Assembly (NCBI RefSeq): GCF_013377495.2
Contig: NC_066382.1
Location: 3,348,001-3,412,000 of the forward strand
Direction: 5' to 3'
DNA from: Cygnus atratus
Taxonomy: Eukaryota; Chordata; Aves; Anseriformes; Anatidae
Length of the DNA: 64,000 nt
Below the pieces are notes generated by a model. It was not told the DNA's origin, ran no database searches, and saw only the letters and a list, made by a program, of their open reading frames with translations. Positions 12,037-25,389 of this stretch are shown one piece after another (within the stretch, counting starts at the first letter, position 1; every line of letters starts with the position of its first letter). The position numbers were made by a program, and so were the translations under genes.

Positions 12037-15000
12037 ATAGTGAACAAAAGACATTTAAAAACAATGGGATGATTCTTACGTCCAAGCTTGCTACAAATTA
12101 TCATAGAATAACTCAAGCCCTTTTCTCTTCAGGCTAGAATCACCCTGTATTACCTTCCTACCTGTGCAAATTTAGAAATACCTTACCATTTAAAATATTT
12201 TGGGAGTCCACATTTAAAATGTCAGCTGAAATTCAAGTTTTATCCCGGGAAACCCAGCTAGAAAGGACTGGAGATAAAAACACATCATAAAAACAAGCAG
12301 TTAAAGGAAATGCAATCAAGTGTTAATAAGAATATCGCTTTGAAACTGGACTTGTTCCTGTTTAGAAAAGCAAAAAAACAGTAAGTTCAGAAGCATAAAA
12401 TTTTGTCCCTGATGATAAACCTCCTTTCTCTTCAAAACATGAAAACCAACGCTCTGTAACTCTGTTTACCATAAAGAATATTGCCACGCTGTCACTGGCA
12501 ATCTGCTACCACGCTTGTGGTTTTGTAGACAGTGGTGAAAAGCTCGGAGTCATTGTAAGCATTCTGCTTACCAGACAACAAAATCGTTTTGCCTACGTAA
12601 TTACACTGCTCTTACTGTAGTATACAAAGAAAGAACAGAAGCTTGAAAACTTCTCTTTTGTATGGTGCTTTTCAACCATTTCTGGTTTTCTTTCTTTCTT
12701 TTTATTCTCTTAATGGAACTGCGGAGCCCTTTGTGAAGGATTCCTGCGCAGGAGGAAGCAGTGCTATTTTTCTTAGCTAAATACCAATATGTAAATCTCT
12801 CTGAAGTAATCTACGCATTCCTAGATATCTGCAAAGCGTGGATTAGGAACCATAGGAACAACAGCAAATTCAGTCCGCAAGGGACATTTGTCATTATGGC
12901 TCAGGTTTTGTTCCATCCCAGCCCGCTCCCCACCCTTTATTCTGTTGCTATTTTGCATGTGTAGGAGGACGACCGACCTCCCCGAGCCGCAGGGCTGTCC
13001 TACGACTTTCGAAGCCTTCTATTTTTAAAGATGACATTTCTGAGTCAACTCCTCCTCGGTCGCATCAGGTGTTCTGCCACGAAGCGACGGTTGCAGGTCG
13101 GCGGAGTTACGGCATGCAAACTAGAGACCTCCTCGGCTCCATCGGGAAGCCAGACGTGCTGAAATTGCTCATCATCTTTATCTCCCCTTCACCCTGTGCC
13201 TGCAGCAAGCTAGCGAGAGCCAAGGGCAGCTGTTTGCACAGATGCCTTTGCAACCGCTGGCCCATGCCTCGTCCCCCTCTCAGAGCAGGGCTGTCAGGCT
13301 GCAAATTCCCCCCAGCATCCAGCCCCGGCAGCAGGACCCGTGCTGGGAGGAACCCGAGTGTCACGGGCCACTTCTTTCCAAACAAGAATGTTATTTGTTA
13401 GCTTTGGTGATGTTTGTGCCAGAACCGTGAATGTTAGAATAGATTTCTAGCAGTTTTCTTAAATGTTTCTTCCCCATTGCGAGACAATGATTTATGAGCT
13501 TGCTTATCAGCATTTGGTCAGAAATGTTGACACTGTATAAATGAGAACTGCAAAATGCAGCTTTTATATGCATAAAAAAACCCCTGATAATTGTAAGGCA
13601 ACACATGGCAGGTGCACACCTTTATATTTCCTTTAGTAAGGAACTAATTTCAGCTTAGAAATTTAAGACCACAGCTATTATTCAGTTTAATCAGTGTAAG
13701 CACCTGTGTGTAACCTAAGCGAAGACTACAACCTCCAAAGCAGATTGTCCGATGCTAAATATTACAGGCAAAGCTTGCCTGGAAAAGTGTATTGAAAAGG
13801 ACTGTCCAAGTACACAACAGCCTGTGCAACTAAGCAATTTGAATAGATAAATACAACACTGATTGAAAATTCTCTAGATCCCCCTGTTTAAACAAAATTA
13901 TATATTTTTTTGCCCAACTATCTGCTGATTTCCAGCATTGGGAGAATCTTCCACTCTACTCAATTTAAACAATTTCTATACGGGTATGGAAGAGCATCAG
14001 GATGATTTATGTTTCTATTAGCTAAACTTCCTAGCACTATAAACAGCACTCTGCAAATTGTAGTAGTGGTGTTATACGTTTTCTTCTCTCCTTGGGTGTT
14101 CTTTCTTTGTGATATAACAAAGCAGTGTCTTCACATGCAAATATTTGCCAAGCACGCAAAGGTAGGAAGTGGAAAAACATAAATATTCATCATTCTTAAT
14201 GAACCATTTATTTCCGCATGCTTAGTTGAGGGTAAATTTACCAAATATGCATAATTAAATGAATTACACCTAATAAGGTTTAAATCTTGTCCAATTTCCT
14301 TGGCTTTGTAAACATTATCTATGCATTTCACAACCAGGGAGAAGGGGAGGGAGGGCAAAGAGGTGAGGAGGAACAAAATCACTCCTGAGGCTCTTGGTGT
14401 GAGTACAAAGATTAAATATGAGCTATATAAATAAACATGAGAGTATATTAAAGTTTTAATGATCCCAGTTATATATAGCTTTAATTATTATCACATTGAA
14501 AAGAGATTCCCAGTGATATATTGACTTCCATTTAAGTTTTATTAAAAACTAAATTGCATTCTGCTTTGGTAGGATTTTTTTCATTTGTCCTGATAAGCAC
14601 AAAAATTGGTGTCAGTGAAGGCACATCTCAGTCTGAAGAGATCGGTGTGTTGCCCAGGTGTCCCCGAACACAACACATGCTGGCATGAGTCCTGCTACAA
14701 AATCAACTTGAATGTGTTTGGGAAAGAAGGAGCAATATCTGAGCAAGATTGCTGGTACCAAGTTGAGGGCAGGAGCTGGAGCATCATGTTCTTGAGCAAT
14801 CAGAATTGTTAACTGCATTTTCAAAATATAGAGCCATAATTTCTGCAACCCCTCTATTACATATTAAAAACAAAGGCCACAATCGTTTCAATATGTGAAG
14901 TATATGGTCACATACAGAGACCAAAACTCATCTTTCTTTTTGCGCCAAAAATGAAGTCCCTGCCATCCCAGGCACACCTGAGCAACTGTCAGAGCAGCAC

Positions 15001-18000
15001 AATTTATGAAGCGGCGAGGGAAATTTGCTCTCCTCCCCTGAAAAGCTTCTTCATCTGGACTGGAGCGAACTGCTGCATTTTCTCACTGCCTTATCCATTG
15101 TCAGTGTTCGCTGCATTCCTCTATTCTCCTTCATGTCTGTGCTCTGCTCACAGGAGGCTCACCGAGTCTCAGAAAAACCAGCTCACAGCTCAGCACTTAC
15201 AGATTTCCCCAAGTGAAAAGAAAAGAGCACGAGAGCATCTTGGAGAGAGCAAGCTCTGTTCTAGCATTTATCAAAAGGACCTAAGAGAAAAGTCAAGCAA
15301 AGGATAAATTAAGAAACAACAAAATCAGTTTTCTCGGCCCTCCACGACGTTCAGGAGATGGATTGTTTCTGGAAAAAAAAATAAAAATAAAAACTTTACA
15401 GCAGAGGAAGCAAGAAGGAAACAGATTTGCGCAACAGGATTTCCTGCCAGGAGACTTCTGTTGCAGCCCCCGAAACTGGGAGGTTTGATGGCTCTCCTGC
15501 TCACAGCAGCACCAAGAATGAGGTTTCTGCCATTTATTAAGCTGTCCCTGGGGGCTTACATTTGCTGTTCCTGAGCAAGAGGTTGATAATTTTGTAAATA
15601 CCTTTCTCACATCCAGGAAATTCACAGCATACTTCAAAAGGCACGCATGTAGCTGCTGAAAGAGGAAGGAGCCTGGCATTTTTTTTTTTTTTAAATTGCT
15701 TTTATGAAGGTAAATAGCTCCCATAGTTTTGGAGACTAGCAGCACATGATCCCCAGCCTCACATCCCTATCTCTGGATCTCTCTATTAAAGCTCAGGGCA
15801 ATTTTCTTTCAGCCATTCTCACAGCTGAAAGCTTAACAGATTCGTCTACTAAAAGCTATTACCTCTTTGTACAAACCCTTGCTTTTGTGTTCCCAGACTT
15901 GCCCACAAATTCAGCTTTGAGCTGTCATCTCGAATAACGGAGGAAATCCATTGCTAGCTTTAAAACTTATATTTTGATTTGAATTAGTTCAGCTTATGGC
16001 AAGAGAGGCTTACAGAAAATAACCTGCTCGCTAGGTTGAGCTACCCGCTACACACAGAGGGTAGGAAACACTTTTTGAAGAGCCGGGCACGACAGCACAG
16101 CACTATCTTCCAGAAGACCTCGCCAAGTGAAAGAGCTTCCATAAAATGGAAATCACTGCCACCTGCCACGCAGGTGAGACATCAGTGGGCATCAAATTTG
16201 TAATCATAGCTCACTTTCTTCAAGATTATCCTCCAAGACTTGATTCGCAGTTTTCTATCTTCAGCTCACCAAGAAAAAGGCACAACAAAAGGAGGAAAAA
16301 AAAACCTTCCTAGGCTTGGGCTTGCCTATTTATGCTCCAGTCCTCCCAAATTAACACCTCCTCAGTGGGCACACCTCCAGGAGTTGGCTGATCAGATGTC
16401 TGGCTTGGAGTGATTTTAACCCCATGCTTGCCTTATGTTAAGCAAAAGATAAGGCAATTTCTCTCCCTGTTCCCCCTTCGCTTTTATTTAACAGCTAATT
16501 AATCTGTCATTCCAGACCTCCAGTTTTCTGGGTCCAGAAGCAATGTGTCATCCTCACATGCAGAATTTTTATAAATATTATGTAGGTCTCAGTAAATGCA
16601 AATAAATAAGGGAAATAATTTTAAAAGGTGTTCTATGAGTTTCTGAATGTTCATAAAGATTATACAATTAAAAGTAAACAACTAGACCCAGGAAAAAGCT
16701 TAGACAAGAGCATAGCATATTGCAAAGCAATAAAAATTTAAGGAATTAAGGAACCTGCATGTTTACGAAAACATACGTTTTAACCCTTCAGACAATGAAA
16801 CAGCATGCTCACCATCACGTCATTGTGAGCATTTTGCCTCTAGACCTCAGCAGGGGATGAGTGATGAGGAATGCACACTCTCATCTCGGCGGTGACCGGC
16901 TCTCCTGTGCCCAAGGCCACCAGGTCCAGCCGTGGCCTCAGCACTTTGTGGGCTTTCTGCCAGCTCGTTCTCATCCCTCTGGTGTGCCTTTTTAGCCTTT
17001 CTGGGTGCTGAGCGCCTTAAATGATGTGCTCCTAGCTCCCCAACACGATGTTCCTCCATCACCACCTGGGGGCACGGCGGTGGTGAGGCAGCGCACGTTC
17101 AGCCAGGGCTTCAAGGCCGGCACGTATTGTACCTCCTCGCAGGGGCAGGAAGCCAGCAGAGGAACCAGCAATTTTCCTGACATCCACTCATGGCCGTAAA
17201 ATCTCTATTATACAGTATTAGGATATGGTACTTGTGATTTCTCACCTGCTGGAGGCTACCACGCTCGCAGCGAAACGTTTCGGACAGCCATAAACTGCCT
17301 CGGCATGCTGCGTTGGCATAAAGATACCTCTTAAAACTCGTATTTGTTATAAACAAATAAGCAGGATGAAGCCAGCTGGCTTTTTGTTTCCCCGGGGTGG
17401 GTGGTTTGGGGATCAAAATCTCTGAATCCACGTGCTCAGACAAAAAGGAATTCCCTAAATAAAAGATGTGTGGAGCTGCCACGTTTGATCGCTCAGATTA
17501 TACACAGAGTAGCTTTTCTTTTCCTTTCTCCTTCACTGTGAATGCCACAAGGACGAGCCGAGGCTCCTTGTATGTCTTATAGCTCGTCACCTCTGAGCAC
17601 TACAGTTACAAAACCAGAACTCCAGCACTTTCTCTCTGTTACTAATAATAAGACAAAGTAGGATGTTCTGTAGTTTAAAGAAAAACCATGGAGATGACCT
17701 GTCTCTTCTGCAAAAGCTCTAATGTGGTTCAGCCTGTAAGTGGTGCAGCACCAGCTATCTCACTGATCGGGCAACAAGACCTTATTTTTATGGCATTTCA
17801 GTCTGTTTCCAGGACAGTAATTCACCCCTCAGCTCAGGGAGAAACACGAAGGAGTAGGTGGTGTGGGGTGAGGAAGGCAGGTGGATGTCATTTGTTTCAT
17901 GAACTCTTAAAATAAACATAGATGATGCATGAAATAAAAAGTATTTGCAAAAATTTGATGCGATATTTTTTGTTGTGGAATTCTTGATTACAGAAAATAG

Positions 18001-18801
18001 CAATAAAGCCAGACTTGGGGAGACAAATCTTATTTTTGAGCGAATAAAGCCCCCAGCTTCTCACCTCCTTTTGGAGGTGCCAGACTTTTCAGTATTTAAC
18101 TTTCCTTCTGCAAGGCAAGGGCAATGCAGTTAAAAGGAAGGCCTGGTGTCTTCAAGGGGAGGTGGGGGTGTTGGGGCTTCTCGTGCTCACCTTTTGGGGC
18201 CAATTCTAGATCTGGAAGGATTCCCAGACAGAGGGGTCAGGAGCCTGCAGCACAAATTAGGTGGGGAAGGCTGGAGGCCAGTCCTGCCCTGGCCTAAGTG
18301 CATTCAGCATCTCTATTCTGATATTTCCCCTTCACCAAAGCAGGAGAGCGCAAATAGCTTCACTGATGTCTTTCACAGAGATGGAACAGCGACAGGAAGG
18401 ATCTCTAGGGCATACAGTTCATTTAGTATCTGAAGAAACGTGTGTCCACACGGCAGCCTTGAAAATTGAGCGCTGCCTGTGAATTCAGAACTAGGCCTCT
18501 GGGGACTGCTCCCTCAGACCCACGATCTAGAACTTAATCTTTCATCCTGCTAACTAGCTGGGGGTATTCTTTGGAAAATACGCAGCAATTATAGTTCTTT
18601 ATTTTATAACTTTAAAAGATTTAATTCCTCTGTTTGCAGGTAGTTTTCTCCTCGGAATGAGAGGCAGGGCACGATATGCTGAATTTTCCTTAGAGCCCAA
18701 GGTCTGTTCCTGGAAGCTGATGAGCACCATCTTTTTCTGCCGAAGTTGGTGTAAGCAGTTGTGTAGCACTGGGTTACGCTTGAAAGTGAGTGTAAAAAAA
18801 T

Positions 18802-18824
18802 ACTTTACATTTTATATGTAAAGT
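18802..18824. repeat. inverted repeat, 9-bp stem
   Basis: ACTTTACAT and ATGTAAAGT are perfect reverse complements separated by TTTAT. The hairpin is AT-rich and may simply reflect sequence composition. Confidence 0.85.
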
Positions 18825-21081
18825 CGAGTCGGTATCTGCACTGACAGACGGAAAATGGGTTGCATTGTGAATACAAATACTGCAACGTACTCTGTGTTTT
18901 ATCACCTGCACAAGGGACTCTGCATTTCCATTGTTTGTAGGGGGCTGAGTCCCACCGTGCTTTTCTGAGTCCCTGCTTGTGCTGTGCTGGGGCAGAGCCC
19001 ATGGCTGGGCAGAGTTCCTGCCCAGTAATATTGTAATATTATTGGAATATTGTTGTTACACTGGCAATGCAAGGTGACGATGCCCTATGCTGTACAAAGT
19101 GCTGAGCAAAGGAGAGATTTGGGGCATAGGGCTTAGAGCATACGGCGAATAAAGAACAAGGCAGGATGGTGTAAGCAGGAGGAGAGCAGCGTTTATCTGT
19201 GCTGCTCTGTGCATGCAGGTGCAGCCACACCGGGGGCAGGAGACACCAAGGCTGCTCAGGTACCAACCTACTTCCTCTGAGGCCTGGATCCTCAGCATCC
19301 ATGAGCACACTGGAGAGCTCCAGAGTGAAACCCACTTGAATCCACTGAGGATCTGGTGAGATATCGCCTAGTTTTGTTCTCCTAGTCACAGTGTGAAACA
19401 CCAGCTCTCTGCCAGTCCCTAGGGTGAACATCAAGAGCCTGAGGAGAGAGCTGCAAAGCGCTCTGGTGTCCTACTTTGCCAAAATAGCACAATAAATATG
19501 CATGTGGAACATGGTGGAGAGGTATTAAAAGGACATCGCTCCCGATTGCTCTTTCCCTTTGGATCCTTAACTGAGCTGGCACCTCTCACTGGAATGCAAA
19601 GCATAAGGGTACCTTGCCGGCCCAGATCCAGATGTCACAAAGAGTTTGGGGGCAGAATCAGACCCAGGGATAAAAGTATAAATTAAACTTTAGTGAAGAC
19701 ACAAAGAACACCCCCACATTTTTTGTTTATGTCTCTATATACAGGTAATAGTGACAATTTATGTGATGCACTAGAAGGGCGTTTTACCCTTGTGCCGACG
19801 CAGACTGCGGTTCACTTTGCCTTATCTCGCAGGGACTCGGCATATATCTCCGCATCTACTATTAGATTTACAAATTCATATGAGGACATGTTTTGCATTC
19901 TTGTCCCACCGCATTTTTTAGGATCAAAGTACAAACTGCTCTCTGCAGCATGGAAAAAGCACTGAGATATTTTGCTTACTGTACTTCGAACCAATCTCGT
20001 ACCTGGGAGATCATCCTCTACTCCTCCTGTACTTCCTTAAGCAGTTGAATGATTAACTGTATACGATAGTAACACAAATGAATATCCAACTGCAAATACA
20101 ATTACAAGAACTAAGCCTATGAATCCTTCCGAGTTAAGTACTGGCCATTATGGATGTGTCACACACATAAAAACACTCAGCCACCATTTGGAGATCAGCT
20201 CCATCAATGGCTGAGATACCGAAGGAGTGCAAATCAAACACAGACACCTTATACAGAAGTGATGTGTGCAATGACACATCCCATCATTTCTGTGTTGGGT
20301 GGGTAGAGGGCAGAGAACGAACAATTTCTCTCTGGGACTTTAGAGGCATTTCACTCCTGCAGAGCTTTATGACCATGATACATCTCAGAGAGCTATAATT
20401 AAGCTTCTGGGATGGGAAAGGGAAGAAAACAGTAGGTGGAGTCCTGTGCTTGCTCAGAAATGTGGTGTCATTGGGACCAAAGCGTGACGGTCCGTCCCCC
20501 AGCTGGAAGTTAGGGGTTACCACGTCCACCACTCTGCCCGCTTTGATAGCTCTGTGGACATCTCAGGTCATACACAGGGACTGGGGGTTACATCTGTGGG
20601 GGTAAGAGCAAGAAGATTTCTGCTTCATCCTGAAGTGGGAGAACACAACAGAGAAATAGAGGGCTTAGATTCATGTTTGTCATTGGAGATTGCTGAGAAG
20701 ATGCATGTTTGACTCTCCTCAAGCTGGTGGACTCTTTCATGTTGAAGAAGGCAAAAGGGATCAACCCATAAGGTGCTGTTTGTAAACCCAAAACATCAGT
20801 GTTAGCACAGAGCTCTCAGGGTGTGAGCGCTTACCACAGCCACCGCGGAGGAGCCTGGCCCTCATCACCATCAGATCCTTTCTGTAGTGGTCTGACGGGG
20901 AGCAACGTGCTGGAATTCAGGCCTGGCATACCAGAAAACATCCCTGGTCAGATATATTAGCAGCCCAACACCTCCGTCCTGGTAGGACGTGCTCTGATGA
21001 GCGAACACAAACCCACTGTGGGGTGAAGCATCTGTTCTGCCGTATAGATGCAAGTCAAGCCGAGCACGGTTTAAGTGGAGA

Positions 21082-21125
21082 ACGGGAGGATTTAGGCAAC
21101 ATGGACGGGGAGGATTTAGGCAGCA
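21082..21125 (+). repeat. two-copy tandem duplication, ~23-bp period
   Basis: ACGGGAGGATTTAGGCAACA is followed three bases later by ACGGGGAGGATTTAGGCAGCA. The copies differ by one inserted G and one A-to-G substitution. It is a recent local duplication in non-coding DNA. Confidence 0.85.
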
Positions 21126-21782
21126 GAGGACATGCAGCTCATTACATAAGAAAAGTTGCTGGGGAAGCAAGATGTCCCTGCAGACATCGCCTCCTCACTG
21201 ACATCACACACCATTTCCCAAATTCATCATGTCACTGCACAGGGCCGGGAAGTGAGTAACCGCAGGAACATGACCTCTGTGAGACAATTATGAGAGCAAT
21301 TAATAACTTGTTGGGGAGAGCCTGTTAATGTGGCTCCTGCCACCCCTCTAGTCCTGCCGATGGTCTCCCTCACCAGCAATATGCTGTAGCTGCAGCTGCC
21401 TCTGCGCTCATGCTTGCAACAGCATCAGCCACCTTGCTGGGTCGTGGGAAGAGCACCTCATTTTGTTTCAGGAGGATGATTACCGTGGTTCCCTTGCACA
21501 TGCCATGTACTCCATCTGAAACCCACTTACAGCATCAAAGGGAGCTGGCACTGCAGTTCTTGGGAACACTAAGATCTTCTAGTCCATAATTTTGGAAGTG
21601 CCAAGGACCTTCCCTTCTCGCTAATGAATGTGGCCACAGGGTTAGGATGTCCACGGAGCCAGTCACTGATTAGCAGGCATCCTGGAAAAGCCACCTGCCC
21701 GGCTAGAAAGGTGAGAAGCTCCACAAAGAGCCGTGTTAGATCTGCCAGGCTGATGAATATAATCCTTTCAAAAAGAAGGTAT

Positions 21783-21810
21783 TTTAATCAAATATCTCTA
21801 TTTGATTAAA
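21783..21810. repeat. perfect 12-bp inverted repeat with TCTC loop
   Basis: TTTAATCAAATA and TATTTGATTAAA are exact reverse complements around a four-base loop. As RNA or cruciform this is a short perfect stem, too short for a microRNA precursor. It could be a paired homeodomain-type (TAAT-core) site, or the trace of a small inverted duplication. Confidence 0.9.
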
Positions 21811-21914
21811 TTTAATAAGCAAATTTAAAGACAACAGTTTGAGGCTCTAGGCTGGAAAAGTCCTGGTAGAAAAAAGAAAAGCTTGAGCTACAACCTTGTA
21901 TATTCACCTCTTTA

Positions 21915-21957
21915 GGTTCTCAACCCTATACCATGGTGGTTCTCAATCCTATACCAT
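21915..21957 (+). repeat. two-copy tandem duplication, 23-bp period
   Basis: GGTTCTCAACCCTATACCAT recurs at 21,938 with a single C-to-T change. This is the second ~23-bp duplication within 900 bases. It lies in non-coding DNA. Confidence 0.9.
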
Positions 21958-24918
21958 CATTCAGTATTTCTTAGCAGAGCCTCAGAAGCGGCTCAACACA
22001 CTCTCTGCAGAAAGGGACTTGCGTATGCAGCTGTGTTTAATTTTTATTTTTTATTTTTTAATGTTTTTTTTGAGATTTGTTATGCCTGCTTAGACACAGC
22101 AGTGTTCCACGAAGCTCTCACTTCTTGCAAATACTGGAGACTTTGCTAAACTGTAAGGTGATTCCTCTCTGCTATACAAGACGGGCTGCACAGGTTTGTG
22201 GCTGTAGAAAAAAGTAAAAATTGTAGAGGTTGAAATCTCAGAGTTTGTAAGCTGGGTATACAGTTTTCTGCCCATGGTAGCATGTAATAGGAGACACTGG
22301 TGAAATCTGGAGCAGCTCTGCCTGTGATATCAAACTTTCCTTGCAAACCACTGTAGAAGCAGCACAATTTGGGAAGCCAGCAGTCTGCTAGGCTCGGTAT
22401 CACAGCTCACCAGTGATTTATAAACCACGGTGTATCCATTGGTCCAAGTCACTTACTCCTGAAATAATGGACTAGGAAAAAAAAGAGACCTGACCTTATG
22501 TGCAGGGAATGGATGCTATTCCTGCTATTTGAGAAGCCAGCCATGAGTGGCTGAATCATGCAGCCTCAAGCTGCTGAAGAGTCACGCTCACGAGTTCCAG
22601 AGTATCAGGAAAATTACGGCATTGCCTCTGTGCCTTGTAATGATTATCTAATCGTGCTGCTTTCCTGGTGACTACAGGAAATGGAGGGCAGTGCTAAGGT
22701 AGGCGCAGGTGGATCTGGAGTTTGAATGAGGTAAAGTGTTGAGGATCCAGGACTCGGGTTTGGATGGGTCAGACAAGATGGGCATCGCTTATAGGGCAGG
22801 AGGCACCTGAGGGGCTCAGTCCATGGCTCTAACAGGAACAGTTTCTCTCCAAATCCATGTCGAGCTACCTAAGTGGACATTTATCAGTAGTTCATGACTC
22901 TGATGGTGTTTCCCATTCCAGATCCTGTTCAAAACCTTCTCCCTCTGCTCTGGGGGTCACTGCCATGCTACGGGGCGCAGCTTGCCCAGGCCTTGCTCCT
23001 TGCATGGGGCATTTCCCAACATTGCCTCCCCGTGCAGCACAAAACTTCCCCTCCTATAAAGTCAGATAACGTCCTTGATAACCATAGTTACTGGAAGTTA
23101 CATAGCTCATTATGTCTGTAAAGTGTCTGGAGATTGTCTGATACAAACAGCTATGGCAGGGCAAAATATAATCATATTAGAAGTGTCCCAGGGTGAGTTC
23201 CCGTCTAGCTTAGCTGATGACTCACGGAGGCTCTTTCCTGACGGTACACAATATCTGCTTTGGAATTTAAATAGCCCAGTCTCACCGCAGGTACAAACTG
23301 CTGCGACGATGATAAGGCTTCACAGCGAACACCTGGCTCGGCAGCTAGCTGCACGTGGAGCTCGACAAATACAAGAGCCCCATGAGTTAGCATGGGAAAC
23401 ATCACTTGGTAATGCTGTTTACCACTCCAGAGCATTAATTGCAGGAGTGTCAGGCCTTCTGACTCTCAGAAACACTGGAGGATCAAAAACGGATGCTAGC
23501 CTGGGGCCAAAAAATTGCCAGGAAAGCCCACTACTGGCTCTCACCATTTCTTCGCCCCCCGATTAAGATGAAAGCGTAAGGTGGAGAGCACAGCTACTGA
23601 GCTGGGCCCGTGCCCAAACCCTCAGAGGCTGTGGAGAGGGAGGGGGGAATGTTTTCACTGCCTTCCAGAAGCGTGGGAGCAGGCACAGAAGTGCGTGAGC
23701 TAATAGAAAACACACCCGAAGCAGCATCGCCCTGCTGCAAGTGTTTAACCCCGTGCAGGACCCTGTTCCATGTTGCACAAGGGGGTTTGTTTTAGAAGGG
23801 CTTGTTCTCACCTGGTTTTGTCCTGCAAAAGCTGAGGCCAAGCAGGCTGGCTCGTGATGCTTTTGTGCTTCTTCATCAGCTGCTCCCTCAGGCTCCTCTC
23901 CTCATGCAAGACCTTCCAGAGCCCTTCCAGGCTCTATACAGCCCTAGGCTGTATCCTAAGGGAAGGAGCTGTAGGCAGTATCTGAAACCTAAGCAAAAGG
24001 GAGCATCCCCAGGCATGTGGCACACAATACTGAGAAACTAGCTAGCCTTAGAGGGAGGGAGAGAGAGGTCGGAGGCAGCTTGGTGCTTTTTCATTTATTT
24101 TCTTTATTTTGCCAGCTGTCTTTATTTAGTGGCTTTAGTTTATCTACTGAGATGGACTACACAGAGAATGAAAGGTGTTATGTTTGAGCAACAGCAGCAG
24201 GGGTAAAGACAAGCCAAGAAAATTGGCTCAAACCACACTCAGCAGTCTCTTCTCACTACTCTGTACTATACATACTTCTTTTTACACTAAGGAGACCAGC
24301 CTGCAGGTTTTTAAATGGCCACGGCCTCAGCCAACCAGTAGCTGCTGTTAGAAATAATCTTTTCCATTACAAACCTTCCTAAAGCCCCTGAAAAAAAAAG
24401 CGCATACCCTTTAGAAGATCTCATCACTTCACCCGCAGTCCTAGATGAGATGACAAGGGCTGCTGATGCTGGGGAAATAAGGAGAGGTGATGGTGGATAG
24501 CCTGCAGTAATTGAAGGCTTCAGTGTTTCAATCTGGGTTATTTGCTGCAGGTGGGGTCCTGCATGGTTACGGCTCTGGCTGGGGCCACTGCCACCAGGCC
24601 TATGTGCGAGCCAGTTCCCACCCAAATACACAATGCAGACAAAGATTATGATGAAAAAAGGCTTATAGCCCTGTTTTTAAATTTATTTTGAAAATGATGA
24701 ATAGAGGTCTGTGTAGAGTAATTGTTTCTGCTTAGCACCATAGAATCTCGAAGTGCCAAGGTGTGGGGATGTGCCCCCAGAGCTGGCTGCTCCCAGTCCT
24801 CAGGGATACCCCCCCCAGCCCAGCTGCAGCTCCTGACACACTCAGCATCCTCCTCCAAGCAGAAGACAAAAATAACAGTGGGACAGCCTCCCACTTGCTT
24901 TTGGAAGCCAACCCCTTA

Positions 24919-24936
24919 ATCATCATCATCATCATC
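24919..24936 (+). repeat. (ATC)6 microsatellite
   Basis: Six perfect ATC units are read directly. The tract lies in non-coding sequence and is a candidate polymorphic marker. Confidence 0.9.
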
Positions 24937-25381
24937 CCAGCGCGGTGCTAAACCTGGGTGCACGCAGCGCTTGCACAGCCGGAGCCTCCACACGGGGGGA
25001 GGAGGCTGAGGGCAAGCGTCTGCCCCAGTTCCCCATCTTCTGGGCTGACTAAATGGATGAAAGGCTTAAAGTGTGCTTGTGGCTGACTTCAGAGCATGGC
25101 TCATCTTTCTGCTGATCGTAAAAAGATCGGTGTTGCTCCACTGACTGCATGGGGAGAGGATCTCAGCCGTGCCCAAAGCGTGCTACCCAAAGCAGCATCC
25201 CCAGGCGCGCTGCAACGTTACCCAAACATCGCTCATTTTGAGCTCAATTTACCAAAGTGCTCATGCAAGTGACTAAGTGGGCAAGACGCTTAAATCCTGC
25301 CTTGCAGCCACTCATCCAACATCCTGCTTTGTCAGCCACGCGCACCGTTTGCTCCCAGCCTCGCTCGTCCCCGCGCAGCCG

Positions 25382-25389
25382 TATAAATA
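25382..25389 (+). promoter_or_regulatory. TATA box of a candidate upstream promoter
   Basis: TATAAATA is flanked by GC-rich sequence, the classical core-promoter context. A start site would fall near 25,412. A donor-like TCAG/GTAACC at 25,614/25,615 could close a ~200-base first exon. It may be a distal alternative promoter of the RNF223-like gene or belong to a non-coding transcript. There is no transcript evidence in the sequence itself. Confidence 0.4.

Larger units (their letters stand above)
7451..25381. other. long AT-rich non-coding region
   Basis: About 18 kb with no recognisable coding exon on either strand. The listed open frames are short, unrelated to known families and lack consistent splice context. 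It contains scattered short repeats, a few perfect inverted repeats (annotated separately), poly-T tracts such as 15,679-15,692, and no clear CR1 copy. It could be an intron of a transcript starting at the 7.1 kb island, or intergenic sequence with regulatory elements. The bases alone do not decide. Confidence 0.6.
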
